In this document: in pieces, positions 34,433 to 44,027 of the stretch
Numbering within the stretch: position 1 is the stretch's first letter
Layout of the letters: every line of letters starts with the position of its first letter
The notes under the pieces: model-generated
Database searches by the model: none
Told to the model about the DNA's origin: nothing
What the model saw: only the letters and a program-made list of their open reading frames with translations
Translations under genes and position numbers: made by a program
Assembly: GCA_035534995.1 (NCBI GenBank)
Contig: DATLQX010000141.1
Span: 19,073-83,072, forward strand
Direction of reading: 5' to 3'
Origin: JANWHV01 sp035534995
GTDB lineage: Bacteria; Chloroflexota; UBA5177; JANWHV01
DNA length: 64,000 bases

Positions 34433-35154
34433 GCCTGCTTGAGGTGGAATCCCTTGACGCCCGCCATGGTCTGCTGCACGCCGTTCGTGGCCTGTCGCTT
34501 TCGGTGGCGGAGGGAGAAACGGTGGCCCTGGTTGGGGCGAACGGGGCGGGAAAAACCACCCTCCTGCGGTGCATCGCGGGCGCGCATCGCCCGGCGTCCG
34601 GCCGGATCATCTTTGACGGTAGTGATATTACGGCGGTTCCCGCCCATAAGCGGGTACGCCTGGGGATCGCCCTGGTTCCCGAAGGCAGGCGCCTATTTCC
34701 TGGGTTGACCGTGGAGGAAAACCTGCTTACCGCCGGGGCGCGGGGCAGGCCCGGCCCCTGGACCGTTGCTCGGGTATTGGAGGCATTCCCCCTCCTGGCT
34801 CCTCTACGCAAGCGACCGGCGGCGACCTTGTCCGGGGGACAGCAACAGGCGGCGGCGATCGGGAGGGCCTTGATGAGCAATCCGCGCCTCTTGCTCCTGG
34901 ATGAGGTGTCGCTGGGCCTTGCCCCGATCGTGGTGGACGAAGTGTATGCATCCTTGCGGTCGCTCATCGAAACTGGAGCCACCCTCCTCCTGGTCGAGCA
35001 GGACCTGGCGCGGGCGATGCGGGTGGCGGCGCGAGTGGTGTGCATGCTTGAGGGACGGGTCGTGCTTGAGGGAGCGTCGGGCGAGCTGACGCGCGAGCGG
35101 ATAACCGCCGCCTACTTTGGTCTGAGCCGGGTGGCCGGGTCGGAGCGCCGCTGA
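34429..35154 (+). CDS. ABC transporter ATP-binding protein, LivF type
   Basis: A 241-residue ATPase with Walker A (GANGAGKTT), the signature TLSGGQQQAAAIGRAL, Walker B (LLLLDEVSLGLAP) and a switch-region glutamate and glutamine (LLVEQD). Start is TTG 34429 with GGGAGGT 8 bases upstream, overlapping the stop of the LivG-type gene, so the two subunits are translated together. Its own stop shares one base with the start of the LivH-type permease. Confidence 0.9.
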   Translation: MSLLEVESLDARHGLLHAVRGLSLSVAEGETVALVGANGAGKTTLLRCIAGAHRPASGRIIFDGSDITAVPAHKRVRLGIALVPEGRRLFPGLTVEENLLTAGARGRPGPWTVARVLEAFPLLAPLRKRPAATLSGGQQQAAAIGRALMSNPRLLLLDEVSLGLAPIVVDEVYASLRSLIETGATLLLVEQDLARAMRVAARVVCMLEGRVVLEGASGELTRERITAAYFGLSRVAGSERR

Positions 35155-36032
35155 TGGACTGGGTCAATGCCATCATTCAGGGGATCCTGCTTGGCGGTCT
35201 CTACGCGCTCCTCGCCTGTGGCCTCTCGCTGACTTTTGGTGTCATGCGGATCATCAATCTTGCCCACGGCGACATCGCAATTCTTGGGGCCTATTTGGTC
35301 TGGGAAGTGGTTGATCGTACCACCATGTCTCCCTTTCTGGCCGCGCTGATCGTGCTGCCAGGCATGTTTGTCCTCGGCTACCTGCTCCAGATCCTCCTCC
35401 TGGAGCGGAGCCTGCGGGCCGGCCCGCTCGTGCCGCTCTTGACCACCTTTGGCCTGGCGATCGTGATCCAGAATCTGCTCTTGCAAGTGTTTTCACCCGA
35501 CGTACAGTCTCTCGGAGGCAACGCGGGAATGATTACCACCGCCAGTTGGCGGATTACCGATCAGCTCTCAATCCCAGGACTGGGTGTCTTGATCCTGGTG
35601 GTGGCGGTTGTTACGCTCGGTGCCTTGCAGCTCATCTTGACCCGGACCCAACTTGGCCGAGAAATGCGGGCCACGGCCGAGGATCCCGATACCGCGCGCC
35701 TGGTCGGGATCGACGCGCGCGCCGTGTATGCCCGCGCCACGGCGATCGCCGTGGCGACCGCCGGCCTGGCCGGTTTGTTCCTGGCCATCCGTTCGACCTT
35801 CGATCCCTCCAGCGGCCCCACCCAACTGATTTTCGCCTTTGAGGCGGTGGTGATCGGCGGGTTTGGATCGCTCTGGGGAACCCTGCTTGGCGGCATTGTC
35901 CTGGGGGTCGCCCAGGCAATCGGCGAACAGATCGACCCCCAATACTCGATTCTCGCGGGCCATCTGGTCTTCCTTGCCGTCCTGGCCTCGGGGCGGGGCA
36001 GTCTCCTGGTTGCCAGGGGAGCGTGGACGTGA
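35154..36032 (+). CDS. ABC transporter permease, LivH type
   Basis: A 292-residue membrane permease with about eight helices and the LivH opening QGILLGGLYALLACGLSLTF followed by MRIINLAHGDIAILGAYL. A cytoplasmic loop (TRLVGIDARAVYARATAI region) contacts the ATPases. It forms the channel with the LivM-type protein. Start and stop both overlap neighbouring genes (TGATG and GTGA), marking tight coupling. Confidence 0.9.
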   Translation: MDWVNAIIQGILLGGLYALLACGLSLTFGVMRIINLAHGDIAILGAYLVWEVVDRTTMSPFLAALIVLPGMFVLGYLLQILLLERSLRAGPLVPLLTTFGLAIVIQNLLLQVFSPDVQSLGGNAGMITTASWRITDQLSIPGLGVLILVVAVVTLGALQLILTRTQLGREMRATAEDPDTARLVGIDARAVYARATAIAVATAGLAGLFLAIRSTFDPSSGPTQLIFAFEAVVIGGFGSLWGTLLGGIVLGVAQAIGEQIDPQYSILAGHLVFLAVLASGRGSLLVARGAWT

Positions 36033-37108
36033 TCAACCAGCAACAGCGCGCGCCGCGCGTCGCCTATGCGGTCCAGCGGTGGACCACCCTCTCCTACGCA
36101 TCCACCGCCGGCGCCGGGGCGCTGATTGTGGCCCTAGTCTTCGTCCCGCTCGTCCTTGGCACGAACCTGACGCAGCAGCTTACCTCCCTCCTGATCCTGG
36201 TTATCCTGGCCGTGACCTGGAATGCCCTGGCCGGCTACGGTGGCCTGATCTCGGTTGGCCAGCAAGCCTTTATCGGCCTCGGCGCTTACGGAACCATCTA
36301 TCTTAATCAGCGCGGCGTGCCGCCGTATCCGGCCATGGTGTTGGCCGCGATCGGGGCCGGAGTGATCGCGGCGCCGGTTTCGCTGCTGGTGCTCCGCTTA
36401 CGGGGCGGCCAGTTCGCCATCGGCACCTGGGTAGTGGCCGAGGCTTTTGCCCTTATTGTCGTGCTCGACCAATCGCTTGGCGGTGGCACCGGCATCTCCC
36501 TCACCACCCTCGATGTGTATAGCCCGTCCGCCCGCCAGGCATACACCTATTGGCTGACCCTGGCGGTGGCCGTGATCCTTCTCGCGGCGCTCTTCTTTCT
36601 CTTGCGGAGCCGCCTTGGCACCGCCTTGCGGGCGATTCGCGATGACGAGGAGGCAGCGGCTTCGGTCGGCGTCCCGGTGATGCGGACCAAGCGCGTGCTC
36701 TTCATCCTGGCCGCGTGCGGTTGCGGTGCCGCCGGGGCCTTGACCCTGGCCAGTACGCTCTTCGTCGAGACGCAGTCGGTTTTCGGCGTGCAATGGTCGG
36801 CCTATATGATTTTCATCGTTCTGGTCGGTGGGCTCGGCACCTTCGAGGGACCGATCCTGGGGGCGATTATCTTCTACTTTCTCCAGAACCAATTCGCCGA
36901 CTACGGCGCCTGGTACCTGGTTGGACAGGGGGCCACGGCCATCGCCTTCGCCCTGTTTCTCCCCCGCGGCCTCTGGGGCACGGTCGAATCGCGGTTCCAC
37001 GTCAGTCTGCTTCCGGTAGGCTATAGGCTGCGCCAGGTCGGGTCTTCCGCGGCCGGTCGGACGCCGCCACCCGAGGACCGCGGCCCGACGGGAGGGCGAG
37101 ATGGCTGA
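36029..37108 (+). CDS. ABC transporter permease, LivM type
   Basis: A 359-residue permease with about ten helices and the LivM signature WNALAGYGGLISVGQQAFIG, then AIRDDEEAAASVGVPVMRTK in the cytoplasmic loop. GTG 36029 overlaps the previous stop as GTGA and has GGGGAG 7 bases upstream. The C-terminus is a polar Pro/Gly-rich tail. The stop overlaps the start of pcaI by 8 bases, so transporter and catabolic genes form one translationally linked operon. Confidence 0.9.
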   Translation: MINQQQRAPRVAYAVQRWTTLSYASTAGAGALIVALVFVPLVLGTNLTQQLTSLLILVILAVTWNALAGYGGLISVGQQAFIGLGAYGTIYLNQRGVPPYPAMVLAAIGAGVIAAPVSLLVLRLRGGQFAIGTWVVAEAFALIVVLDQSLGGGTGISLTTLDVYSPSARQAYTYWLTLAVAVILLAALFFLLRSRLGTALRAIRDDEEAAASVGVPVMRTKRVLFILAACGCGAAGALTLASTLFVETQSVFGVQWSAYMIFIVLVGGLGTFEGPILGAIIFYFLQNQFADYGAWYLVGQGATAIAFALFLPRGLWGTVESRFHVSLLPVGYRLRQVGSSAAGRTPPPEDRGPTGGRDG

Positions 37109-37964
37109 ACTGATGTCCTTGCGCGAGGCGGTCGCGGGCCTGATTCATGACGGGGACACGGTGGCCCTGGAAGGCTTCACCCACCTGATTCCCTTCGCGG
37201 CCGGGCTGGAGGTCATCCGCCAGCGGCGCACGGATCTCACCCTGATCCGGATGACCCCCGACCTCATCTACGACCAGTTGATTGGGGCTGGGTGCGCCAG
37301 GCGGTTGGTCTTCTCGTGGGGCGGAAACCCTGGGATTGGTTCACTGCACCGGTTGCGCGACGCGGTGGAACATGGTTGGCCGCGCGCCCTGGAGATCGAG
37401 GAGCATAGTCACGCGGCCCTGGCGAACGCCTATGTCGCCGGTGCCTCGAACCTTCCCTTCGCGGTATTCCGCGGTTACGCCGGTACCGACTTGCCGAAGG
37501 TAAATCCACGCATCCAGACCATTCAGTGCCCGTATACCGGCGAGCACCTGGCGGCGGTCCCCGCCGCGCGGCCGGACGTGACGGTGATCCACGCCCAACG
37601 GGCCGACCACAAGGGCAACGTATTGCTCTGGGGCATCCTGGGGGTGCAGAAGGAAGCGGTATTGGCCGCCCGCCGATCGATCGTGGTGGTCGAGGAGATC
37701 GTCGACGATCTGGAAGCCTGGCCCAATGCCTGCGTGCTGCCCGGATGGGCCCTCTCGGCCGTCTGTTGCGTACCCGGCGGCGCCCATCCGTCGTACGCGA
37801 TGGGGTACTATGAGCGTGACAACCGCTTCTACCTGGCGTGGGATGCCATTGCCCGCGCCCGCGAGGATTTCCAGACGTGGGTCACCCGGCACATCCTGGA
37901 GACGAACGATTTCTCCGAGTACACACGGGTGCTGCGGGAATCGTTCAGCAAGGATCGATCCTGA
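37101..37964 (+). CDS. pcaI: 3-oxoadipate CoA-transferase, alpha subunit
   Basis: A 287-residue class I CoA-transferase alpha subunit of the actinobacterial PcaI type (LHDGD-like LIHDGDTVALEGFTHLIPFA, then LTLIRMTPDLIYDQLIGAG). With PcaJ it moves CoA from succinyl-CoA to 3-oxoadipate, the penultimate step of the protocatechuate branch. The glutaconate CoA-transferase alpha subunit is a related alternative, but the neighbouring genes fix the pathway. ATG 37101 has GGGAGGG upstream. Confidence 0.87.
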   Translation: MAELMSLREAVAGLIHDGDTVALEGFTHLIPFAAGLEVIRQRRTDLTLIRMTPDLIYDQLIGAGCARRLVFSWGGNPGIGSLHRLRDAVEHGWPRALEIEEHSHAALANAYVAGASNLPFAVFRGYAGTDLPKVNPRIQTIQCPYTGEHLAAVPAARPDVTVIHAQRADHKGNVLLWGILGVQKEAVLAARRSIVVVEEIVDDLEAWPNACVLPGWALSAVCCVPGGAHPSYAMGYYERDNRFYLAWDAIARAREDFQTWVTRHILETNDFSEYTRVLRESFSKDRS

Positions 37965-38740
37965 TGGTTGGGCTAGGGTTCAACACAACGGAGATGATGA
38001 CCGTGGCCGCGGCGCGGCGGCTGAAGAACGGTGACGTGTGCTTTGTCGGGATCGGCCTGCCTTCCACGGCGGCGAACCTGGCCCGTCTTACCCACGCGCC
38101 CGAATTGGTACTGATCTATGAATCGGGACCGATTGGGGCCAAGCCGCGCGTCCTGCCGCTCTCCATCGGGGACGGCGAGTTAGCCGCCACCGCCGATACG
38201 GTGGTCTCCACGCCGGAGATTTTCCGCTACTGGCTGCAAGGTGGGCGGATCGCTGTAGGCTTTCTCGGGGCGGCGCAAATTGACCGCTTTGGCAATCTCA
38301 ACACAACGGTGATGGGCCCGTATGATCACCCGCGGACCCGGTTACCCGGAGCCGGGGGGGCGCCCGAGATCGCGGGCTCGGCCGGGAAAGTGTTAGTCAT
38401 TCTCAAGCAAACCCCCCGCGCCTTCGTGGCGCGCCTCGATTTCATTACCTCGGTGGGCTACCTGGACGGTGGCGACGCCCGCCGGCGGCTGGGCCTGGAC
38501 GGGAATGGACCCGCCGCCGTCATTACCGACCTGTGCGTGCTGGAACCCGAACCGGTGACCAAGGAATTATGCGTGACCGTCCTCCATCCAACGGTGACGC
38601 GCCGGCAGGTAGAGGAGGCAACCGGCTGGCCCATCCGCTTTGCCGAGCCGGTGGGCGAAGCGGCGCCCCCAACCCAGGCTGAACTCGATGCATTACGCGA
38701 TCTACTGGCGCGTACGACGGCGGCTCACGACAACTCATAA
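37964..38740 (+). CDS. pcaJ: 3-oxoadipate CoA-transferase, beta subunit
   Basis: A 258-residue beta subunit that carries the catalytic glutamate of CoA-transferases in the YESGPIGA motif (about residue 57) and the GIGLPSTAANLARLTHAPE segment. It works as a heteromer with PcaI. ATG 37964 shares a base with the pcaI stop (TGATG), which fits 1:1 synthesis. Confidence 0.88.
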   Translation: MVGLGFNTTEMMTVAAARRLKNGDVCFVGIGLPSTAANLARLTHAPELVLIYESGPIGAKPRVLPLSIGDGELAATADTVVSTPEIFRYWLQGGRIAVGFLGAAQIDRFGNLNTTVMGPYDHPRTRLPGAGGAPEIAGSAGKVLVILKQTPRAFVARLDFITSVGYLDGGDARRRLGLDGNGPAAVITDLCVLEPEPVTKELCVTVLHPTVTRRQVEEATGWPIRFAEPVGEAAPPTQAELDALRDLLARTTAAHDNS

Positions 38741-38755
38741 TGGGAGGTGGATCTG

Positions 38756-39457
38756 GTGGACATTCAGGGGTATCGGCGCCCAGCACCCGGCACCCAGCCG
38801 GCATATCTGCATCCTCCCTACGCCTCGACCGCGAAGCGGGCGCCGACCAAACCGCTGATTCTGTTGCCCCACACGCTGTCGGAAGTTACGGGGCCAGTGT
38901 TCGGTCACGAGCGGATTGGGCCAAATGATCATGATCTGACCCGCCAGCATGAAGGTGAACCGATCGGCGAGCGGATCATCGTCAGTGGCCGGGTGCTGGA
39001 CGAGGATAACCGTCCCGTGCCCGAGGCGCTGATCGAACTCTGGCAGTGCAACGCGGCGGGCCGCTACCGGCACAAAAACGATACCCATGGGGCGCCGCTT
39101 GATCCCAACTTTACCGGATGCGGCCGTTTGCTGACCGACCGAGAGGGCCGCTACCAGTTCGTGACGATCAAGCCAGGCGCCTATCCTTGGCGGAATCACC
39201 TCAACGCCTGGCGGCCGGCGCATCTCCACTTCTCGCTTTTCGGGGCCGGCCTTTTGAGCCGATTGGTGACCCAGATGTATTTTCCCGGCGACCCACTTTT
39301 GCCCTACGATCCGATCTTCACCAGCATACCGGAGGAACAGGCGCGCAATCGCCTGGTTTCCACCTTTGATTGGCATACCACCGAACCCGAGCATGCCCTG
39401 GGCTATCGCTTCGACATTATCCTGCGGGGCCGCGAGGCCACGCCAATGGAGCCCTGA
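38756..39457 (+). CDS. pcaH: Protocatechuate 3,4-dioxygenase, beta subunit
   Basis: A 233-residue catalytic subunit of the intradiol ring-cleaving enzyme. All four ferric ligands are present: Tyr104 (AGRYRHKNDTH), Tyr143 (KPGAYPW), His156 and His158 (RPAHLHFS). It opens protocatechuate to 3-carboxy-cis,cis-muconate with O2. GTG 38756 is preferred over GTG 38747 because GGGAGG ends 8 bases before it. The alpha subunit follows 10 bases later. Confidence 0.93.
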   Translation: MDIQGYRRPAPGTQPAYLHPPYASTAKRAPTKPLILLPHTLSEVTGPVFGHERIGPNDHDLTRQHEGEPIGERIIVSGRVLDEDNRPVPEALIELWQCNAAGRYRHKNDTHGAPLDPNFTGCGRLLTDREGRYQFVTIKPGAYPWRNHLNAWRPAHLHFSLFGAGLLSRLVTQMYFPGDPLLPYDPIFTSIPEEQARNRLVSTFDWHTTEPEHALGYRFDIILRGREATPMEP

Positions 39458-39467
39458 GGTGGATGCC

Positions 39468-40031
39468 ATGCGGGCGACCGCGTCGCATACCGTGGGGCCA
39501 TTCTTTCATCTTGGCCTGGACGCGCTCACGATGACAGACCTGGCCGGTCCAGAAGTACAGGGCGAACTGGTCACCATTCAGGGACAGGTGCTGGACGGCG
39601 ACCGCCTGCCGGTTAGCGACGCGCTGATCGAGATCTGGCAGGCCGACAGTCGCGGTTTTTACGCCCATCCCGAGGATAGTCGCTCCGGTCCCGGTCCACA
39701 CGATTTCACGGGTTTTGGCCGGATCCCCACCGGCGCGGACGGCACATTCTCGTTCACCACGATCAAACCCGGTTCGGTTCCTGGGCCGGGAAGTAAGCCG
39801 CAAGCACCGCACCTTGTCGCGCTCGTGTTCATGCGCGGCCTGCTCAAACACCTTCTCACCCGCCTATACTTTCCGGGAGATCCATTGAACGAGGCGGATC
39901 CGATCCTGGCGCTTGTGCCGCCCGAACGCCGACACACCCTGATCGCTCAGCCCCTGGATGGAAATATTCAGGTACTGCGATGGAACATCATCTTGCAGGG
40001 TCCGGGTGAAACTGTCTTTTTTGACTATTAG
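39468..40031 (+). CDS. pcaG: Protocatechuate 3,4-dioxygenase, alpha subunit
   Basis: A 187-residue subunit with the intradiol-dioxygenase fold (SHTVGPFFHLGL at the N-terminus, ALIEIWQADSRGFYAHPED, HDFTGFGRIPT). As usual for alpha subunits it lacks the iron ligands of PcaH and shapes the substrate pocket. ATG 39468 is used with GAGG upstream. A 107-base gap with a palindrome separates it from pcaB. Confidence 0.9.
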   Translation: MRATASHTVGPFFHLGLDALTMTDLAGPEVQGELVTIQGQVLDGDRLPVSDALIEIWQADSRGFYAHPEDSRSGPGPHDFTGFGRIPTGADGTFSFTTIKPGSVPGPGSKPQAPHLVALVFMRGLLKHLLTRLYFPGDPLNEADPILALVPPERRHTLIAQPLDGNIQVLRWNIILQGPGETVFFDY

Positions 40032-40085
40032 CCAATCTGTCCACTCTGAACTCGCGCATAATCGGTTGGCCCTGTTTGATGTGTT

Positions 40086-40108
40086 GTAAGGGCACCGGGT
40101 ACCCCTAC
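40086..40108. repeat. Imperfect GTAGGGG-CACC-type palindrome
   Basis: GTAAGGGCACC, one base, GGTACCCCTAC: arms pair at 9 of 11 positions and contain the perfect GGGTACCC. It resembles the arms of the 47403-47468 repeat. It lies in the only long gap of the pca operon. Confidence 0.4.
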
Positions 40109-40138
40109 TCCGCAAAAACTCTAGCAAGGGGAATCGCC

Positions 40139-41524
40139 ATGAGCCCACCCAGTATGCCGCGCCTCCTGGAGCCGCTCTTCAGCACGGATCGGATGCGGCA
40201 TGTCCTTGCCGATAGGGGGCGGCTCCAGGCTATGCTCGACTTCGAGGCGGCCCTGGCGCGGGCGGAGGCGCGCATGGATGTGATTCCCGCCTCGGCGGCA
40301 ACGGCGATCGCGGCTCAGTGTCGCACCGAGTTCTACGATATGGCGGCCATGGCCGAGGAGGTGACGATCGCCGGGAATCTGGCGATCCCCATGGTGAAGG
40401 CACTTACCGCCCTGGTAGCTCCAACCGACCAGCAGGCGGCGGGGTTCGTACATTGGGGCGCCACCAGCCAGGATGCCATCGATACTGGCCTGGTACTGCA
40501 ATTGCGCGAAGTCCTCACGGTGATCCAGGAAGATCTGGCCCGGCTCGCCGCCGGCCTGGGGCGCCTCGCCGCGACGCACGCGCGGACACCCCTGGCCGGG
40601 CGAACCTGGATGCAACAGGCGGCGCCGGTGACCTTCGGTCTCAAGGCGGCGGGCTGGCTCGACGCGATTGGCCGCCACCGCGCGCGCCTGGGCGAAACGC
40701 GAGCTCGCGTTCTCACCCTTCAGTTCGGCGGGGCCGCCGGCACGCTTGCTGCTCTGGGAAGCCAGGGTATGGCCGTCGCGTCCGCCCTGGCCGAGGACTT
40801 ATCCTTGACCTTGCCCGATCTACCGTGGCATGCCCAACGCGATCGGGTGGCGGAGGTGGCGACCACGCTCGGCTTGCTGGTGGGGACGCTCGGCAAGGTG
40901 GCGCGCGATCTATCGCTGCTAATGCAGACCGAGGTGGGCGAGGCGTTCGAGCCGGCAGGCTTGGGGCGCGGCGGATCCTCCTCGATGCCCCACAAGCGCA
41001 ACCCGGTGGGGTCCGTGGTCGTGCTGGCGGCCGCGCTCCGAGTGCCGCCGTTGGTCGCCACCATGTTGACCGCGATGGGCCAGGAACATGAGCGGGGCCT
41101 GGGCGGCTGGCACGCCGAATGGGAGACCCTACCCGAGATCTGCTTGCTCACCTCGGGGGCGTTGGCGCATCTGATCCAGATAGCGGAGGGCCTGGAAATC
41201 GACGCGGCGCGGATGCGCGCGAATCTCGATCAGACACAGGGCCTGGTGATGTCGGAGGCAGTGACCATGGCCCTGGCAAGGCATTTCGGCCGGACCACCG
41301 CGCGCCGTTTGGTCGAGGAGGCGATTGGCCGCGCGCGACAGTCGGGCCAGGGGCTGCGAGACAGCCTGGAGAGCGAGCCCCAGGTTGCCGCGCACTTCTC
41401 CAGCGTTGACCTGGATCAAATGTTTGAGCCGCTGAACTACCTGGGATGCGCCGAACTATTCGTGGCCCGGGCCCTGGCGACCCATGCCGCCGGCCATTCG
41501 TCCGAAGCAGAGGGAATAACCTGA
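40139..41524 (+). CDS. pcaB: 3-carboxy-cis,cis-muconate cycloisomerase
   Basis: A 461-residue fumarase/aspartase-superfamily lyase. The signature GGSSSMPHKRNP is at residues 278-289 and the GATSQDAIDTGLVLQLR segment near 108-124 holds substrate-binding residues. It converts 3-carboxymuconate to 4-carboxymuconolactone, the step after ring cleavage. Adenylosuccinate lyases share the fold, but the context settles the call. ATG 40139 has AAGGGGA 6 bases upstream. Confidence 0.92.
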   Translation: MSPPSMPRLLEPLFSTDRMRHVLADRGRLQAMLDFEAALARAEARMDVIPASAATAIAAQCRTEFYDMAAMAEEVTIAGNLAIPMVKALTALVAPTDQQAAGFVHWGATSQDAIDTGLVLQLREVLTVIQEDLARLAAGLGRLAATHARTPLAGRTWMQQAAPVTFGLKAAGWLDAIGRHRARLGETRARVLTLQFGGAAGTLAALGSQGMAVASALAEDLSLTLPDLPWHAQRDRVAEVATTLGLLVGTLGKVARDLSLLMQTEVGEAFEPAGLGRGGSSSMPHKRNPVGSVVVLAAALRVPPLVATMLTAMGQEHERGLGGWHAEWETLPEICLLTSGALAHLIQIAEGLEIDAARMRANLDQTQGLVMSEAVTMALARHFGRTTARRLVEEAIGRARQSGQGLRDSLESEPQVAAHFSSVDLDQMFEPLNYLGCAELFVARALATHAAGHSSEAEGIT

Positions 41525-41525
41525 C

Positions 41526-42305
41526 ATGCCCATCATTGAGCTACCCGGGGGGAGGCTGCATTACAGGTTGGAGGGTCCGTATGACGCATCCACTCTGGTG
41601 CTCTCGAACTCGCTGGGCACGGACATGTCGATGTGGGAGCCGCAAATCCCTCTCCTCGCGCGCCATCTTCGTGTCCTCCGCTATGACACTCGTGGCCACG
41701 GTGATTCCGAGGTCACCGCGGCCGGCGAAACGCTTGCCGGCCATGGTCAAGACGTGATCGAACTGTTGCATGACCTTGGAATTGAACGCGCCCACTTTTG
41801 CGGTCTGTCCATGGGCGGGATGGTCGGGATGTGGCTGGCAGCGCGCGCTCCGGAGTGCATAGACAGATTGGTGCTCTGCAACACGGCCGCTCGCATCGGC
41901 ACGCCCGCGCTGTGGGACGCACGGATCGCGGCGATTCGCGCCGGGGGCATGGCCGCGGTCGTGCCGGCGGTGATGGCGCGTTTCTTTTCTCCCGCCTATC
42001 TCGCGAGGGGATCGGAGGCGGTTGATCGGGTGCGGCGGGGGCTGGAGGCCACGTCCGTGGATGGCTACATTGCCTGTTGCGTGGCGATTCGCGACGCGGA
42101 CCTGAGCGCCGACTTGAAGTCCGTGCGGACTCCCACTCTGGTGCTCGCGGGCACCCATGACCTCGCCGCCCCACCGGAGGAGGAACAAGCGCTGGCCAGG
42201 GCGATTGAGGGCGCGCGCTATAGTGAATTGGACGCGGCGCATTTATCCAATATCGAGGCGCCGGAACGGTTCACGGAGGCCGTGCTGGGGTTCCTGAAGC
42301 AGTAG
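41526..42305 (+). CDS. pcaD: 3-oxoadipate enol-lactonase
   Basis: A 259-residue alpha/beta hydrolase with nucleophile Ser95 in GLSMGG, an Asp in the LAGTHD turn and a His in DAAHLSN. It hydrolyses 3-oxoadipate enol-lactone to 3-oxoadipate. It starts 1 base after the pcaB stop codon. In many actinobacteria pcaD is fused to pcaC as pcaL; here they are separate adjacent genes. Confidence 0.9.
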   Translation: MPIIELPGGRLHYRLEGPYDASTLVLSNSLGTDMSMWEPQIPLLARHLRVLRYDTRGHGDSEVTAAGETLAGHGQDVIELLHDLGIERAHFCGLSMGGMVGMWLAARAPECIDRLVLCNTAARIGTPALWDARIAAIRAGGMAAVVPAVMARFFSPAYLARGSEAVDRVRRGLEATSVDGYIACCVAIRDADLSADLKSVRTPTLVLAGTHDLAAPPEEEQALARAIEGARYSELDAAHLSNIEAPERFTEAVLGFLKQ

Positions 42306-42317
42306 GAGATGAGGGCC

Positions 42318-42704
42318 ATGGACGAGGCCGACCAGCAGGCGATGGGGATGAAGATACGACGCGAGGTGCTCGGCGACGAGTATGTGGCCCGGGCGCGCAA
42401 GAACACGAGCGCCTTCACCGAAGACTTTCAAGACCTGATTACGCGCTACGCCTGGGGGGAGATCTGGTCCCGCCCTGGCTTGTCCCGGCACACCCGCAGC
42501 CTCTTGACCCTGGCCATGACGGTAGCCGGGAATCATCAAGAGGAGTTTCGTCTTCATGTAGGCGCGGCGGCCAACAATGGGGTGACGATGGACGAAATCA
42601 AGGAAGTGCTGTTGCAGTGCGCGATTTACTGCGGCGTTCCGGCCGCGAACTCCGCCTTCCGTGCCGCCGCCGAGGTGCTGGCCGAGGCCGAAGGCGGCAG
42701 CTAG
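42318..42704 (+). CDS. pcaC: 4-carboxymuconolactone decarboxylase
   Basis: A 128-residue AhpD-like/carboxymuconolactone decarboxylase. It has the family pattern FQDLITRYAWGEIWSRPGLS, LTLAMTVA and EVLLQCAIYCGVPAANSAF near the C-terminus. It decarboxylates 4-carboxymuconolactone to the enol-lactone used by PcaD. ATG 42318 follows AGGAG by 9 bases; ATG 42309 is too close to that site. Confidence 0.93.
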   Translation: MDEADQQAMGMKIRREVLGDEYVARARKNTSAFTEDFQDLITRYAWGEIWSRPGLSRHTRSLLTLAMTVAGNHQEEFRLHVGAAANNGVTMDEIKEVLLQCAIYCGVPAANSAFRAAAEVLAEAEGGS

Positions 42705-42737
42705 AGGTTGAAGGCAACGGGGGAGGAAAGCGCGAGG

Positions 42738-43919
42738 ATGCGCACGCAGGTCGGCATCGTGGGGGCGGGACCAGCGGGGTTGCTGCTCTCTCACTTATTG
42801 CACCTTCAGGGTATAGAGTCAGCCATCATTGAGGTGCGCGCCCGGCAGTATATCGAGGAACGGGTCCGGGCCGGGGTGTTGGAGCAAGGCACTGTCGCTC
42901 TTCTCAACCAGACTGGGCTGGGCGAGAGGATGACACGGGAAGGCCTGATCCATCGCGGCATCGCGATCCGCTTTGCTGGGCACAGCCACCGCCTGGATTT
43001 TGACGATTTGACCGGCGGCAAGGCCATCACGGTCTATGGGCAGCACGAGGTGGTCAAGGACCTGATCGCGGCTCGACTCGCCGCCGGTGGTCAGATAGTC
43101 TTCGAGGCCACGCGGGTGAGCGTTCATGACTTCAATGGCAGCCGGCCACGCATCCGTTACGAGGACGAGAAGCGGACGCCGTGCGAGCTGGCCTGTGACT
43201 TCATCGCGGGGTGCGATGGCTCGCACGGGATCTGTCGCCCCTCCATTCCGGACGGAGTCCTGAGCATCTACCAGCGTGACTACCCGTTTGCCTGGCTGGG
43301 GATCCTTGCCGAATCGATCCCCCTCTCGGAGGAACTGATCTATACCCACCATGAACGAGGCTTCGCCCTGTTCAGCATGCGCGCCCCTGCCATCACCCGC
43401 CTCTATCTGCAGTGTGCTCCAGCCGAGAATCTCGCCGAGTGGCCCGATGATCGCATCTGGGCGGAACTCCATGCCCGCCTCGATGAGGAGAAGGGTGGTC
43501 AGCGGCTGGCAGAGGGGCCGATCTTGAGGAAAGGCATCACCGGCATGCGAAGTCTGGTGGTTGAGCCCATGCGCCATGGGCGCCTGTTCCTGGCCGGGGA
43601 CGCGGCGCACATTGTCCCGGCAACCGGGGCGAAGGGCCTGAATCTCGCGGTGGCCGATGTCCAGGTGCTGGCACACGCACTCACGGCATATTACAAGACG
43701 GGAGACACCGATTCGCTGGATCGCTACTCGGACATCTGCCTCCGCCGGGTCTGGAAGGTACAGCGGTTCTCGTGGTGGATGACCTCGCTGCTCCATCGTT
43801 TCGCGGGCCAATCCGCCTACGATCAGCGGATCCAACGGGCGGACCTCGAATATCTCGTGCACTCGCGGGCGGCGGCCCAGAGTCTGGCCGAGAATTACGT
43901 TGGGCTGCCTCTGGAGTAA
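42738..43919 (+). CDS. pobA: 4-hydroxybenzoate 3-monooxygenase
   Basis: A 393-residue FAD-dependent aromatic hydroxylase of the PobA type: GxGxxG dinucleotide motif (IVGAGPAGLLL), DG motif (GCDGSHGICR), GD motif (LAGDAAHIVPATGAKGLNLA). It converts 4-hydroxybenzoate to protocatechuate with NAD(P)H and O2, feeding the pca enzymes encoded upstream. ATG 42738 follows GGGGGAGG. Its place in the same operon shows that 4-hydroxybenzoate is a natural entry compound. Confidence 0.92.
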   Translation: MRTQVGIVGAGPAGLLLSHLLHLQGIESAIIEVRARQYIEERVRAGVLEQGTVALLNQTGLGERMTREGLIHRGIAIRFAGHSHRLDFDDLTGGKAITVYGQHEVVKDLIAARLAAGGQIVFEATRVSVHDFNGSRPRIRYEDEKRTPCELACDFIAGCDGSHGICRPSIPDGVLSIYQRDYPFAWLGILAESIPLSEELIYTHHERGFALFSMRAPAITRLYLQCAPAENLAEWPDDRIWAELHARLDEEKGGQRLAEGPILRKGITGMRSLVVEPMRHGRLFLAGDAAHIVPATGAKGLNLAVADVQVLAHALTAYYKTGDTDSLDRYSDICLRRVWKVQRFSWWMTSLLHRFAGQSAYDQRIQRADLEYLVHSRAAAQSLAENYVGLPLE

Positions 43920-44027
43920 AGGCTCCGACCGGGCATGCTATCCTGAAGTCAGGCTGCGCCAGGCGGGCTCTGGTGAGGTCGGATCAAGCCTGCTGCCCAC
44001 CCATCGCTTGCCTGGAGGAGAGAGACC